NCBI RefSeq assembly: GCF_000283155.1
Contig: NW_004454177.1
Span: forward strand, 25,063,554 to 25,127,553
Reading direction: 5' to 3'
Source of the DNA: Ceratotherium simum simum
Lineage: Eukaryota > Chordata > Mammalia > Perissodactyla > Rhinocerotidae
DNA length: 64,000 nucleotides
Part shown: positions 23,548-34,045 of the stretch, piece by piece
Numbering within the stretch: position 1 is the first letter of the stretch
How the letters are laid out: each line of letters starts with the position of its first letter
Position numbers and translations under genes: made by a program
Notes under the pieces: model-generated
Database searches by the model: none
Told to the model about the DNA's origin: nothing
Seen by the model: the letters and a program-made list of their open reading frames with translations, nothing else

Positions 23548-23632
23548 CATTCATTCAAAAAATATTTATTGAGAACTCATTATGTGCCAAGATTAAGGTC
23601 TTACCCTTCCTAGGATATTTATGTTTTAATAG
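23548..23632 (-). mobile_element. LINE L2 terminus, antisense
   Basis: CATTCATTCAAAAAATATTT, ATTGAGAACTCATTATGTGC and CAAGATTAAGG match the antisense L2 end. Confidence 0.75.
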
Positions 23633-23696
23633 AAATTCTCAAGCCTAGCAAAATGCCTGGTACATAATATATAATCAATAAATATATGAGAAAGGG
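23633..23696 (+). mobile_element. LINE L2 terminus, sense
   Basis: CAAAATGCCTGGTACATAAT and AATCAATAAATATATGAG match the sense L2 end. It abuts an antisense L2 terminus, producing a tail-to-tail arrangement. Confidence 0.65.
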
Positions 23697-24284
23697 AGAA
23701 AGGGAAAGATGGGAGGCATTTTATACTCAAAGAATGGTGCAATTCAGAAATCACATCAGGCAATGCCGAGGGGAATGGGAAAAATTGGGGGAAAGAAACC
23801 TTTGTAACCACCCTATATGTCATGGCAGAGAGGCCTTAGTGTTCTGTTCCATATTCCCCAAAATACTTAGGACCGTGTAACCACATGAAAACTGCTGCAA
23901 GCACCCACATTCTACCTCTGAAATTCTTCCAGACATGCCTCCCTCTTGCCCAGCCCAATACCCCAGCACTTCTGAGCTCCTGAATTTTTTGGACCCTGTT
24001 CTGGTCCCACAGCTTGGTTCCTGTTGTTTATCTAGCCCCTTGATTAACAACACAGTCTTGGATTGCTGCCTTGGCCTTAGCCTTCATACTGGTGCAAGGC
24101 AAGGCATGATTTCTGGGATTTCTCTCTGGCTCCAAGTACTCCACACCTACCTTTGTCCCCAGGCCCTCAGGCCCTGGACCCCCCACTCACTTGACCATCA
24201 TAGCTGCTTATCTCTGTCTACTTATTTTAGGTTCATAAAAGGGGCGTTCCATAGGTACTAAAATCACTTACAGAATCCTTTCTT

Positions 24285-24486
24285 TGAAAGCCTCTGTTGG
24301 AAGTCTTCTCTCAGTTTTCTTCCTATTAGAGATATTTACCATGTATCTTTCTATGCCTTTCAACTGGGAGTTCCTAGAAAGAAAACACTGCCTTAGTCAC
24401 CTCTGTAACATCATTATTGCTTAGCCCAGAGCCTTGTACATAATAATTGCCCCTAAAATATTTTGTCTTTGTTGAATAATTCAATC
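24285..24486 (+). mobile_element. LINE L2 3' fragment
   Basis: Sense L2: GAAAGCCTCTGTTGGAAGTC, then GGGAGTTCCTAGAAAGAAAA, AGCCCAGAGCCTTGTACATA and TTGTTGAATAATTCAAT. Confidence 0.75.
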
Positions 24487-25174
24487 AGATATTCTATTGT
24501 CCATATAGTTTTAGTTGTTGTTTTAACCAGAGGAAATTAACAGGGATTTCTCACTGGTTCTGGTCTTCCTCTGATGGGAAAATTTTTATAATAAATGCAA
24601 ATTACTTTGCCATCTGTGTGCAGCATACGTTCTGGAATCCTTTCCCTTTATATGAGGAAACCAGGTTTCCCACCAATGACCATTAAAGTACATTGGCAGC
24701 CCTTGCAGCTCTTTCTCCGTAACCCAGATGGCCAAGTTTTCTTCGCGTTTTCACTTGAGGATTTTTAAAAGGCTTCTTTATGTTGCTCCTTCTTTTCAAG
24801 TTTCTGGACAGAGAGGTTGGACCTTCTGCTAGGACCTCCCTGTGTGTAGTCTCTAGTCATTGTGCTGATTCTGTGAGAGGAAGTCTGTTTTACTAGTTAA
24901 AACCCAAATCCATTTGCTAATGTGTCTGATCTTTTGTGTTTCTGCTTGTAAAATGATATCACTATTAGTTGTTGCTCCTTCCCTCCCTAGGTTGATATAT
25001 AAATAGAGTAATAAATTAACTGATCTAAGAAAAAGATGGTGTTCATGTGTTCCCCAATGGACCTAGTCCTGAATTAACGGCTGTACCTGGATTATGGAAT
25101 GTTAATAACTGGTAATCAGCATAATGTTACAAGTGTTTGGTTCTGCTCTGTAACTGAGTAAATGAGATGGAGAA
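24487..25174. other. Unique sequence
   Basis: No recognised repeat or exon. Confidence 0.35.
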
Positions 25175-25480
25175 AAGGTTTCATAGAGACCAAGCCTGAC
25201 TTAAAGACAAAAACATAGGATGGGAGCCAATGGTGAAGGACTTTGATTTTTAGGCTAAAGGTTTTGGACTTTATCCAGTAGGGAACCACACTTGGATTTT
25301 AACAAGGGAGTGACATGATTAGATATGAGTTTGAGAAATGTCGTTCTGCCTTCAGTGTGGAAGACCAATGGGGATCCAAAGTCAGTTTAGGACTACTACT
25401 AATGCAGTAGTCTGTTTGGAAAAGAGGAGGGCCCAGATGGAGGAAGACAATGGAAACTGAAAGAAGGAAGGATAGATTTG
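25175..25480 (-). mobile_element. LINE L2 internal 3' fragment, antisense
   Basis: Antisense L2 blocks: GGTTTTGGACTTTATCCAGT, GGGAGTGACATGATTAGATA, then the diverged GTCGTTCTGCCTTCAGTGTG region. Confidence 0.8.
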
Positions 25481-25499
25481 ATAGACATTTCAGAAAAAA

Positions 25500-25735
25500 A
25501 GTATGATCTTCTACTCCTACTCCCTTATCACTCACTCCAGCTACTTTGGCTCCCTCCTTGTTTCTCACACATCAGGGACACTCTTGCCTCATGAATGTTC
25601 TCACTGACTGGACTACGCTTCCCTCAGATTACTATGGCTCTCTTCCTTAGATCCTTCAAGTCTTTGCTTGCATATCCCCTTCTTAATGAGTCCTACGCTG
25701 ATCAACCTATTTAAAAATCCATACCCCTACCAAAA
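25500..25735 (+). mobile_element. LINE L2, left half of an interrupted copy
   Basis: Sense L2: CTCACTCCAGCTACTTTGGC, TCCTTCAAGTCTTTGCTTGC, CCCTTCTTAATGAGTCCTAC, ending near CCATACCCCTACC. Its continuation is at 26237, after an L1 insertion. Confidence 0.82.
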
Positions 25736-26236
25736 GTCATGTATCAGAATGTTCATAGCAGCGATGTTTACAATAGCCAACAACTAGAAAACATCCAAAT
25801 GCCCATCAACAATGAAAGGATAAAGTGTGGTATAGTTACACACTGGACTATATCATAAAGTAATCAGAATGAATGATTACTCTACAACCATATGCAACAA
25901 CATGGATGAGTTTCACAAACAATGCTGAAGAAAAGCACCCTGATAAAAAAAGAATATATGGTATACAATTCCATTTGTATAAAAGTACAAAAACAGTCAA
26001 CATTCAGCTCTATCATTTGAAGTCAGGATAATGGTTACCTTTGGCAGGGGAGTTAGTTACTAGAAGAGCACAAGGAGTACTTCTGGGCTGCCAGTAATGT
26101 TTGGTTTTTTGTTCGGCATGCTCGTTACTGAACTCTAACTCTTGTTCAGTGTGTGAAAGTTCAGAGAGTGGTACATTAATGATATGTGTACTTTTCTATA
26201 TGTACATTATACTTCAATAAAAATGTTGAAAAAGCA
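25736..26236 (+). mobile_element. LINE L1 3' UTR fragment inserted in L2
   Basis: Old mammalian L1 3' region in sense: ATGTTCATAGCAGCGATGTT, CATCCAAATGCCCATCAACA, ACAACATGGATGAGTTTCAC, then GGTACATTAATGATATGTGT and the terminal TTATACTTCAATAAAA with a short A tail near 26215-26236. 5'-truncated, about 500 bp. Confidence 0.88.
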
Positions 26237-26452
26237 ACCCTTCCCCTGATACTAGTCAGCTCCCTTACTCCATTTTTCCACAGTACTTAGCACTTTCTAA
26301 TATATGCTGTAATTATAATGTTTATCACATTCTTTCCCTATTAGAATGTAAGTTCCATGAATGCAGAGATTTTTATGTTTTGCTCACTGCTGTATCTATA
26401 CCACCCTGAAGTGTACGTGGCACATAATAAATAATCAAATGAGTGAATGAAT
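26237..26452 (+). mobile_element. LINE L2, right half of the interrupted copy
   Basis: Continues the L2 co-linearly: AGTACTTAGCACTTTCTAAT, TAGAATGTAAGTTCCATGAA, TGCTCACTGCTGTATCTATA, GTGGCACATAATAAATAATC and a GAATGAATGAA end. Confidence 0.87.
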
Positions 26453-26647
26453 GAACTCTTGAATCAGAAAAACATGAATAGAACAGGCCCGATTCAGAGA
26501 CACAAGTGGAACCCTGGTTTGAGGACCAGTGTTGCTTTGACCTTTTCTCCTTCCCAAGTGTGGTAGATAGGCTGCTAGCCCCAAGGTTGTGACAATCTCT
26601 TTTCCACACCTGTCCTGAAGCTAGTTCTCAAGACTACTTCTGGGCCT

Positions 26648-26832
26648 TTAATTAAGCCTTTTTCTTATGCTAGACTGTTCATTCCATCTGCCCCATGTCA
26701 GAAACCTTCCCATCTTCAAAGCCAAGCTCAAATGTCACCTTTTCCATAAAGCCTGTCTGAGCAACCTCAACCTAAATTCCTCCAGCTCCTTATTTTTACT
26801 CTTTGTGTGGTACTCTTAACAGAATTGTTTTT
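26648..26832 (+). mobile_element. LINE L2, left part of a second interrupted copy
   Basis: Sense L2: CATCTTCAAAGCCAAGCTCA, AATGTCACCTTTTCCATAAA, then the TGTGGTACTCTTAACAGAAT region. Interrupted here by an antisense L2. Confidence 0.82.
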
Positions 26833-27205
26833 ATTCATTCGTTGCTTCAACAAATATTTATTTAGCACCTACTAAATGCCAGGTATTATTTTAAGTGCTG
26901 GAAATACAAGGTTGAACAAAACAGACATGTCTCTCATAGGGTATATTCCAGTAGGGTAAATAAACAATAAACTAATAAATAAATACATAGGTAAAATTAT
27001 TTTGGATGCTTTGAAGGAAATTAAGCAAGGTAAAGAGTTAGGAAGTGATGGAGTCCTATTTTAGATAAGTTATGAGAGAAGACTTCCCTACATTGACAAC
27101 ACTGGAGGAGAGACCCAGATGAAGTAAGGAAGTGAACTCTAAGGAAGAGCATTCCAGGCAGAGGGAAGAACAAGTGCAAATGCCCTGCAGTAAGAACAAG
27201 CTTGT
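26833..27205 (-). mobile_element. LINE L2 3' fragment inserted in another L2
   Basis: Antisense L2 starting at its terminus: CTTCAACAAATATTTATTTA, GCACCTACTAAATGCCAGGT, a TAAATAAACAATAAAC-rich part, then GAGCATTCCAGGCAGAGGGA and CAAGTGCAAATGCCCTGCAG. Confidence 0.87.
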
Positions 27206-27300
27206 AGATGAGTCTTGTGTGTGAATTCCTTGAGATGGGGCTTAAGTGCCTAGCCCACTGTTTTGGATGGAAAAAGTTCTGAGTGATTGAATTTATTCAA
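27206..27300 (+). mobile_element. LINE L2, right part of the second interrupted copy
   Basis: GTGAATTCCTTGAGATGGGG, then TAGCCCACTGTTTTGGATGG resume the sense L2 terminus that stopped at 26832. Confidence 0.7.
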
Positions 27301-27828
27301 CGTTTAGTAACTTTTTAATCCATTTCACATTTTCCTTTAGATAAGCATTCCTAAGATGTGTTCAATAGAATATGCCCCAAACTGGATTATGCAAAATCTA
27401 GTTACACCACACACACACACAGTTCTGTGTCCAAATAAGTATAGGAAACTAAGTACCTATTTATTAAATTCCTAATATTTACCTGACTCTGTTTCATAAT
27501 TTTACAAATAAAATATGGATACCAGAATATTGCAATATTATTCTAATTATGATACTAGAAAATAGATTTTCAACACTCTCCTTACTGTATTAATATAATA
27601 CATATATTCACAGCCCCACCCTGCCTAATTTTAATCTACATCTAGTGATCACACTGTTAACCAGGCTGTCTCTTGGGATATTTGGTCACTGCCAGGACTG
27701 GGAGTTAAAATATCAAGGGGCAAGTTTGTAAGCCTTGAAATAAACAAATAGCAGTCAGGGAAATAGAAACAAGGCTCGGAATGCCCAGTGAGAGAGCAGT
27801 CCTGAATGGTAACATACATCCAGACTCT
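27301..27828. other. Unique sequence
   Basis: No recognised repeat apart from a short (AC) run at 27408-27420. Confidence 0.35.
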
Positions 27829-28070
27829 ATGGATGAACTGACTTTGAAGATTTTTTATTTATTTATTTTTTCCCCCCAAAGCCCCAGTAGTTAGTTGTAT
27901 GTCATAGCTGCACATCCCTCTAGTTGCCGCATGTGGGACTCGGCCTCAGGATGGACGGAGAAGTGGTGCCTCGGTGCGCGCTCGGGATCCGAACCCGGGC
28001 CACCAGCATCGGAGCGCACGCACTTAACCACCAAGCCACGGGGCCGGCCCATGGATGAACTGACTTTGAA
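27829..28070 (-). mobile_element. Young ERE SINE with perfect 20-bp duplication
   Basis: Antisense ERE at 27849-28050: T-rich tail, CCCCAAAGCCCCAGTAGTTA body, CGGGATCCGAACCCGGGCCA (B box complement), CACTTAACCACCAAGCCACG (A box complement) and a CGGGGCCGGCCC head. Identical 20-bp flanks occupy 27829-27848 and 28051-28070. No repeated tail module. The plus- and minus-strand open frames through it (27891-28217) are SINE reading. Confidence 0.97.
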
Positions 28071-28802
28071 TGCAGCTCCCTCTGGGAGAAAACATCCAGA
28101 GAATTGCCAGTTCTGACTTTCTGTGTATTTTTGGTCTTTCCTCCCTTTGCATGTCCTGTGTGAATCGGCCTGCACTAGATGACTGGTGACAGCCTTAAAA
28201 CTCAGTTCTAGTATCAATCTATGTTTCTTTGCTCCCTGATTGCGGACCTCTTTAAGTATTTATTGGTTTTCCGTGGTCACCAGCCAGCTGCAGATACATG
28301 CTTCAGTAACAAGGCTGAAATTTGCAAGAGGCTATTGAATGCAGGTGTAGCTGTCTTACAACTGTGTATGAGTGTGTTTGTCTCAAAATGCATGGATGTG
28401 TGTGAGAGAGAGAGCAAAAGAGAACACCTGAACTTTTGGACAAGTTTAGCCAAAGATCTCATAGCCACTGGTAATTTTTAAAAAGAGAAAAGAGCATATA
28501 TTCTTACTTTATTGTGGGTGTGGCATTTAGCTTTACAGGTTTAAAGGCAGCAGGGAAACTGCAAAGCCAGAGTTTTTTCTGAGGCATTAGTTGCTGTGAA
28601 GAAAAACAAGCCAAAGTTTTACTTGTGGGCAGAAACATCCCAGAATGCATCTGGTGATTGGGCAGAAAGTGAGCACTGGCAGGGGGCCAGGTGCATTGGC
28701 TCCCAGCTACAGTGCAGAAACAACCTAGGCGGTGTTCTCAGGCTCGGATCAAATTTCCAAGATGGATCAGGTTCAAAATTATCTGCTCAGCTTTCACTTA
28801 TC
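28071..28802. other. Unique sequence
   Basis: No recognised repeat or exon; a GTGTGTGAGAGAGAGAG-like short repeat occurs at about 28397-28414. Confidence 0.35.
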
Positions 28803-29049
28803 TAACATGATGCTCCAGGGCCAGCCCTGTGGCTTAGCGGTTAAGTGCACGTGCTCCGCTGCTGGCGGCCCAGGTTCAGATCCCGGGCGTGCACCGAGGC
28901 ACCGCTTCTCCGGCCATGCTGAGGCCGCGTCCCACATACAGCAACTAGAAGGATGTGCAACTATGACATACAACTATCTACTGGGGCTTTGGGGGAAAAA
29001 TAAATAAATAAATAAATAAAAACCTATGTATATTTAAGATGATGCTCTA
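28803..29049 (+). mobile_element. Full-length ERE SINE
   Basis: Head GGGCCAGCCCTGTGGCTTAG, A box GGCTTAGCGGTTAAGTG, B box GGTTCAGATCCCG, body CAACTATCTACTGGGGCTTT and an (AAAT)n tail. Flanks TAACATGATGCTCCA (28803-28817) and TAAGATGATGCTCTA (29035-29049) match at 13 of 15 positions. Confidence 0.95.
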
Positions 29050-29984
29050 AGTCTATGCTTATAGTCCTCTGAACTAGGAATGGAGGCTAAGGGGAGAAAC
29101 CCCTCTGGTGTTTATAAATGCCACAAAAGGTGTTTTACCTTGTTTCAATAGGCAGCAGCACGCCTGGAGATTAGAAATGGACTGTTATTCCTAGATAATT
29201 CAGGACAGTAAAGATTATTTGGAGTTAACAATTTTCAGGGTTTTGTATCATAGCATTGTGACTCCAGAATTATTTTTACAATGGAACTTCTTGATTAAAT
29301 CTCTAATTTTAAATAGTTATGTGATTCAACATATTTTGAATCTTGAGATCTAATTTCCCTAATCATAGACCAAATAAGAAATAATGCTAAATCTAAGAAT
29401 CACAATTTACCCATATTTACCATCCTGTTGTTGGCACCTAAAATCTTGTCTTTCAGGCCTAGTGCGTTTTCACCCCTCATTGCAACTGTGATTGTGGTGG
29501 TGACCAGTCCAGTCCCAGGGGCTGTGAGTCAGGAGTGGTTATTGTGTGTTCTTAACCACCATATTCCTGCAGAGAGTATTGCTAAAAAACCTTAAGATGA
29601 ATGAATGATAAATCACTCCTAGCTGTGAGAGGAAAAAAAGCCCTCCAGAGTGAACTGAAAGGGCTGTTCTGCCCCCACTTAAAAGCTCAGTCTTACTATC
29701 TTGTCTCTATAGCCCTATAGTAGACAGGATTATCTTAAACCTAGCTTTTTGTGTTTGTCTAACGATATATGATGTCATTCTGGTGGGCTTAAGCTGCTCA
29801 TTAGGTGAGGGATTTTTCTCTTTGTCACCTCCCCACTTGACTGTAGAACTACATGTACAGCATCTCAGAGAAGTAGCTATATTTTCCTCAAAATCCCATT
29901 TAGTTAGAAATAATATTGTGGTAAAGTGAAAAAATTACTATACTCATTCATTTTTTTTTTCACATATTCCATTCTTTGAAGGTC
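29050..29984. other. Unique sequence
   Basis: No recognised repeat or exon. Confidence 0.35.
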
Positions 29985-30135
29985 CATTGTGTACCAGGCA
30001 CACTTTTAGACCTTTTTGGTATTTAATCCCTACAGACCAAAAAGGTTATGTAACTTGCCCAAGGTCACATGGTTGGAGCCAGGACTAGAATCCAGGTCTT
30101 CTGATTCCAAGTTTGTCTGTCTTCCTCTCATCTCT
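29985..30135 (-). mobile_element. SINE MIR with internal deletion
   Basis: Antisense MIR: TTGTGTACCAGGCACACTTT then directly AACTTGCCCAAGGTCACATG and ATCCAGGTCTTCTGATTCC; the middle part is missing. A 10-bp hairpin sits at the deletion join (30011-30045). Confidence 0.82.
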
Positions 30136-30710
30136 GTGTGTATGAGACAGTGTTTGACTTTAGGAAACAGAGAAATCTCTTCAGTCTCTCTTGAATAAAA
30201 GGAGATTTCCTGGATGGACACAGTGGAGTCTTAGAGAACCCAATGTTGGAAGGATACTGAGATTCAAGAAAATGAGCAAGTCACAGAAGTCATCTTCTCT
30301 GTCTCTGTATTTCTGTCTTTCTGAGATCTCATGGTCTCTCACTTCATTCTTCCTTCTGAAGTTTCCTCTACAAGGACCTTATTATCTTTTGCCCAGTAAC
30401 TTCAGCCTGTACAGGGCTTGGGTTACCATAATACCAGTTCTTACTCCACATGACTTCACAGGTCCAGAAGCCAACAACTGACGGACTCAGCCTCCCTGTC
30501 TTGCATAGAATCTACACTCTCAAAAAACAGGCATAGCAGATTGTTCCAAAAGACAGTGTTGCAAGAAAATAATAGGCATACCTAAAACACGTGTTTTTTT
30601 TAATATATTCTATTTCAAATTTAAAATCTGAAATACTTATGCTTGGCTTTTAATAGTTTTCTTCCAGTCTAGTTCTGTTTATTTTTCACATCCCAACCAC
30701 TGATGATGAT
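30136..30710. other. Unique sequence
   Basis: No recognised repeat or exon. Confidence 0.35.
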
Positions 30711-31006
30711 AAGCCTATGCTTTTGTTTTTTATTTTTTGTTTTTTTTGTGTGTGTATGTGAGGAAGATTAGCCCTGAGCTAACATCTGTTGCCAGTCCTC
30801 TTCTTTTTGCTGAGGAAGATTGGCCCTGGTCTAACATCCGTGCCCATCTTCCTCTACTTTATATGTGGGACGCGTGCCATAGCATGGTTTGATAAGCGGT
30901 GCGTAGGTCTGGGCCTGGGATCTGAACCTGCAAACCCTGGGCCACCGAAGCCAAGTATGCGAACTTAACCACTATGCCACCAGGCCAGCCCCAAGCCTAC
31001 ATTTTT
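30711..31006 (-). mobile_element. ERE SINE, two-module tail, older copy
   Basis: Antisense ERE at about 30725-30992 with two tail modules (CCTGAGCTAACATCTGTTGC and CTGGTCTAACATCCGTGCCC), then CATGGTTTGATAAGCGGTGC and a head ending CACCAGGCCAGCCCC. Flanks AAGCCTATGCTTTT (30711-30724) and AAGCCTACATTTTT (30993-31006) are probable target-site duplications. Confidence 0.93.
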
Positions 31007-32524
31007 TTTGACCTATCTCACTCTTGCCTTGATTGCCTCCTTACTGGCTAACACAAAATTCTAAGATTCCAATCTTTTTCCTTTGTGGTGGTTATGCAAA
31101 CTCTTTTCTTTCTAGGTAGCTTTCCCTGTTAACCAGGTGATGATATGAGTCTGTCCTTAATTCCAGCCTCTGCCTATGAGGATGGTTCAGGTCATTCAAA
31201 AAAGCACTATCTTTTAAACCAAACCTCCCAGGTACTCCTATATGGTCCCCCTTGTGACCCAGAGCATATATTGAAAGGTATGTGGTTAGAATGATTGGAG
31301 TCTAGGGCAAAACTAACTGGCCATATGTGATCAAACCAATGACTTTGATCCCCCAATATGCTAACTAGACAAATAACTGACCCCAAATTCACAATGGATG
31401 GTCTGAGGCCAGTGCTGAGGAATAGCACCTGTTTTCCCCTTTGACTATATCTTTAAAATTTCTCATCATGCCTTAACTATTATGAATGCTCAGTAAAGTA
31501 TCAAAAATAATTTTGGCATAAGGAATTCCAGGCAGAACTTGAAAAGTTTCAGGACTTTTCTTATTACTTTCTATTTCCACAAAGCCCATTTTGCATTTAA
31601 TGAGAAGGAGGTTTATAGTAAGCTGATGGAATCACTTTTAATTAAATGGTTTAATAAATAACAAATGTTTTTATCAATGTTTTAAACCAGAAGAAATTAC
31701 ACACAAACACAGAGACACAACATCAAAGTATTTGACCAACTACCCTAGCTGGCTGGCTGTGCTGTTTTAGAAGCAGTGAAAGGACAGGGAGATGGAGGTC
31801 AGATTCTGTGCTTCCTGAATCCAATGTATTAGTCATCAGATACAAAGGATATAAAACCCTGGCTTTACAAGTGTTTATTATGTTATTATATATCCTTATG
31901 AGACCTATTCCCTTTAGGACACCTAAAGTACTAGGATGTTTGGGATGTTGAACTATTTCACTGTAACTATAACAATTAAAACCTTATAAAATGCATCAAA
32001 TAAAATAGATCCAATGCTTCCACTCAGTCTAGTTTCTAAGAAAAATAGTTATAAGGAGTTTTGCTCTTTCCCAAAAGAGATTAAAATTCAGAGATTGGCC
32101 AACAGTAGGGGGAGATAAGAATAAAAGAGAAGAAAAGATTTGCCTTAAAACTCTTTATAAAGTGTTTTTATTTTCTTGCTTAACAAATGAAGCCTTCATC
32201 ATCTTTGCTTCTGGGAACAGTTTCAAGCCTAAGAAACACAATTGGAAACCTGCCGTATTGCAGCCCATCCCCAGTTAGTCTTTCCAACTGGATCCAAATC
32301 AAGTATCTCCCTTCCAAGAGTTCTCTGAAAAAGCTCCTGATAAGAGATGAAACCTAGCCAATGCAACCTGGAGGGCTGCACATTTACCTTCTGCCACCAA
32401 ATTTTCCAAGAAGTGACCCCACTCCTCTTCGATGAGCTCTCTCACCACACCACAGCCCTGCCTCCAACAGTCAGTTTCTCCACCCATGCACCATCTTAAA
32501 AAAAAAAATCATAATCATAATACC
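31007..32524. other. Unique sequence
   Basis: No repeat family recognised. The minus-strand open frame at 31207-31428 (73 codons) has no domain I can name. Confidence 0.4.
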
Positions 32525-32960
32525 CTGGAGTCCTTTCATTCAATATTTATTCAAAAAGCATTTCTTGAGCATTTACAGTGTGTCAAGCCCTGTTCAAGAC
32601 TATGTGTGGACAGTCCCTGTCTTCCAGAAGCTCACGGTCTTTGAAGGACTCCTAGACTTGCAGCTATTACCTAAGTACAGATTAATTTATTTATTAGACA
32701 TTTTTTATAGCACTCCTGCCAGGCAATATAGAGGATACAAGTAGGGCATGGTTCTTTATTGCCTGGAACCTACAATCTAGAGAAGATAAGACATGGAGAA
32801 AGAACTACAATATAAGGTAGTACATGGTAGGTGTTGCAGGAGTGGTAGTAGATATAATCGTCCCCAGGGCAGGTAATGGTTTGGAAGCCAACTTGGATAC
32901 AAGGTAAAGGTGAGCACTGCCAGGAAAAGGAGTTTGAATGAATTATGAGCAGCAGCCATC
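32525..32960 (-). mobile_element. LINE L2 3' fragment(s), antisense
   Basis: CTTTCATTCAATATTTATTC, then TTTCTTGAGCATTTACAGTG, CAAGCCCTGTTCAAGACTAT and AGAAGCTCACGGTCT match the antisense L2 end. The region 32700-32955 (CCTGCCAGGCAATATAGAGG, GGAACCTACAATCTAGAGAA) restarts at a similar position, so two L2 copies in tandem are likely. Confidence 0.75.
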
Positions 32961-33084
32961 TTGGGAGGTTACACTGGTATATTCCTTGCCATTTTTTTTA
33001 AAAAAAGTTTTTAAACAGCATATATTAATTTTTTGACTTGAGAAGTAAAATAAACTTACAATTTTTAAGGGGGCTTCCACCATT

Positions 33085-33300
33085 TTAAAAAGTAAGTTAT
33101 AATTTACATACTATAAAGTTCACCTTTTTAGTGCATAGTTTCCCAAGTTTTGACAAATGCATAGCCGTGTAACTACAAACACAATCTATTTATAGAACAT
33201 TTTCATCACCCTGAGAAATTCCCTTGTGTCCATTTGTAATCAGCCCCTTCCCCCACTTTCAGTTGTGGCAACCACTGGTCTGTTTTCTATCCTTATAGTA
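33085..33300 (-). mobile_element. LINE L1 3' UTR fragment, antisense
   Basis: Antisense old L1: ATAATTTACATACTATAAAG, TAGAACATTTTCATCACCCT, then TGGCAACCACTGGTCTGTTT. The element seems to continue at 33735. Confidence 0.75.
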
Positions 33301-33734
33301 TGTTGAATGCTCTAGGGGTTCAGAAGAGGGAAGGAGAGGATACATGAACCTTTCTTTATTCACCCTTATGACAAGGATGGGAGTCACTGTCACTCAAACT
33401 GAGATCTGTAGCATCATTAGCATCATTGCCTGTGGGGTCTTGATATATCCTTGGGTTCACAGCTTTATGCATTGGGTTCGCGCCCTTGAAGCATTGAAAT
33501 TGCCCTTGGAAGTTTTTCTGCCTGCTGGGCTGGCTTTAAGTGGCGTTCTGGCAGTTCTCTGTCAAGTCAACCGTCCTTACCTTCTTCTGGAACTGGGCCA
33601 CTGTGGAGCTTTCAGTAAACCTGAATTATCTCTTCGATCTATAGAGTTTGAGTTTTGATCTGTAAGATGGAAATTCAGCTGTAATTCTGTGTGTGGGTGT
33701 GCCATAATGTAGAGATGTAATTGTGTTTCCCATT
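33301..33734. other. Unassigned insert between two L1 parts
   Basis: About 430 bp that does not look like L1. It is GC-richer than its flanks, includes a 104-codon open frame at 33344-33658 on the plus strand, and a CAGTAAACCTGAATTATCTC segment reminiscent of an LTR polyadenylation region. No matching terminal duplication found. It could be a solitary LTR, a fragment of other origin, or L1 sequence too diverged to recognise. Confidence 0.35.
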
Positions 33735-34045
33735 TGGATGGACAGTATCACGGAAACATTTATTAAATATTCTTTTTTTTCCCATGGTTTTGTAATGTCC
33801 TTGCTCTCATATGACAATTTTACTTATATTTGTGATTGTATTTCTAGACTCTCAATTCTCTTCTATTCTGTTGATCTTTTCATTTCTTCTAAAGCCAATT
33901 CACACTGTTTAAATTACAATGGCTTATAAGTCATCACATACCTAGTATAGTAATTCCCCCTATCATTTTTTCAGAAATATAGTAATTATTTTTGAACTTG
34001 CATCCTTCCATATCAATTTTAGAGTGAGTCTGTAAAAAAAAAAAA
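33735..34045 (-). mobile_element. LINE L1 ORF2 3' part, antisense
   Basis: Antisense of the distal L1 ORF2: GGAAACATTTATTAAATATT, CTCAATTCTCTTCTATTCTG, TTACAATGGCTTATAAGTCA, ending near an A run at 34033. The frame is destroyed. Confidence 0.7.

Noticed and set aside
26560..26640. LTR (MLT-like) start at TGTGGTAGATAGGCTG
   Set aside because: Similarity is limited to a few dozen bases and nothing LTR-like follows.
32104..32120. Second CTCF-like site (CAGTAGGGGGAGA)
   Set aside because: Lacks the conserved C of the GGCR end, so the match is too weak to list.
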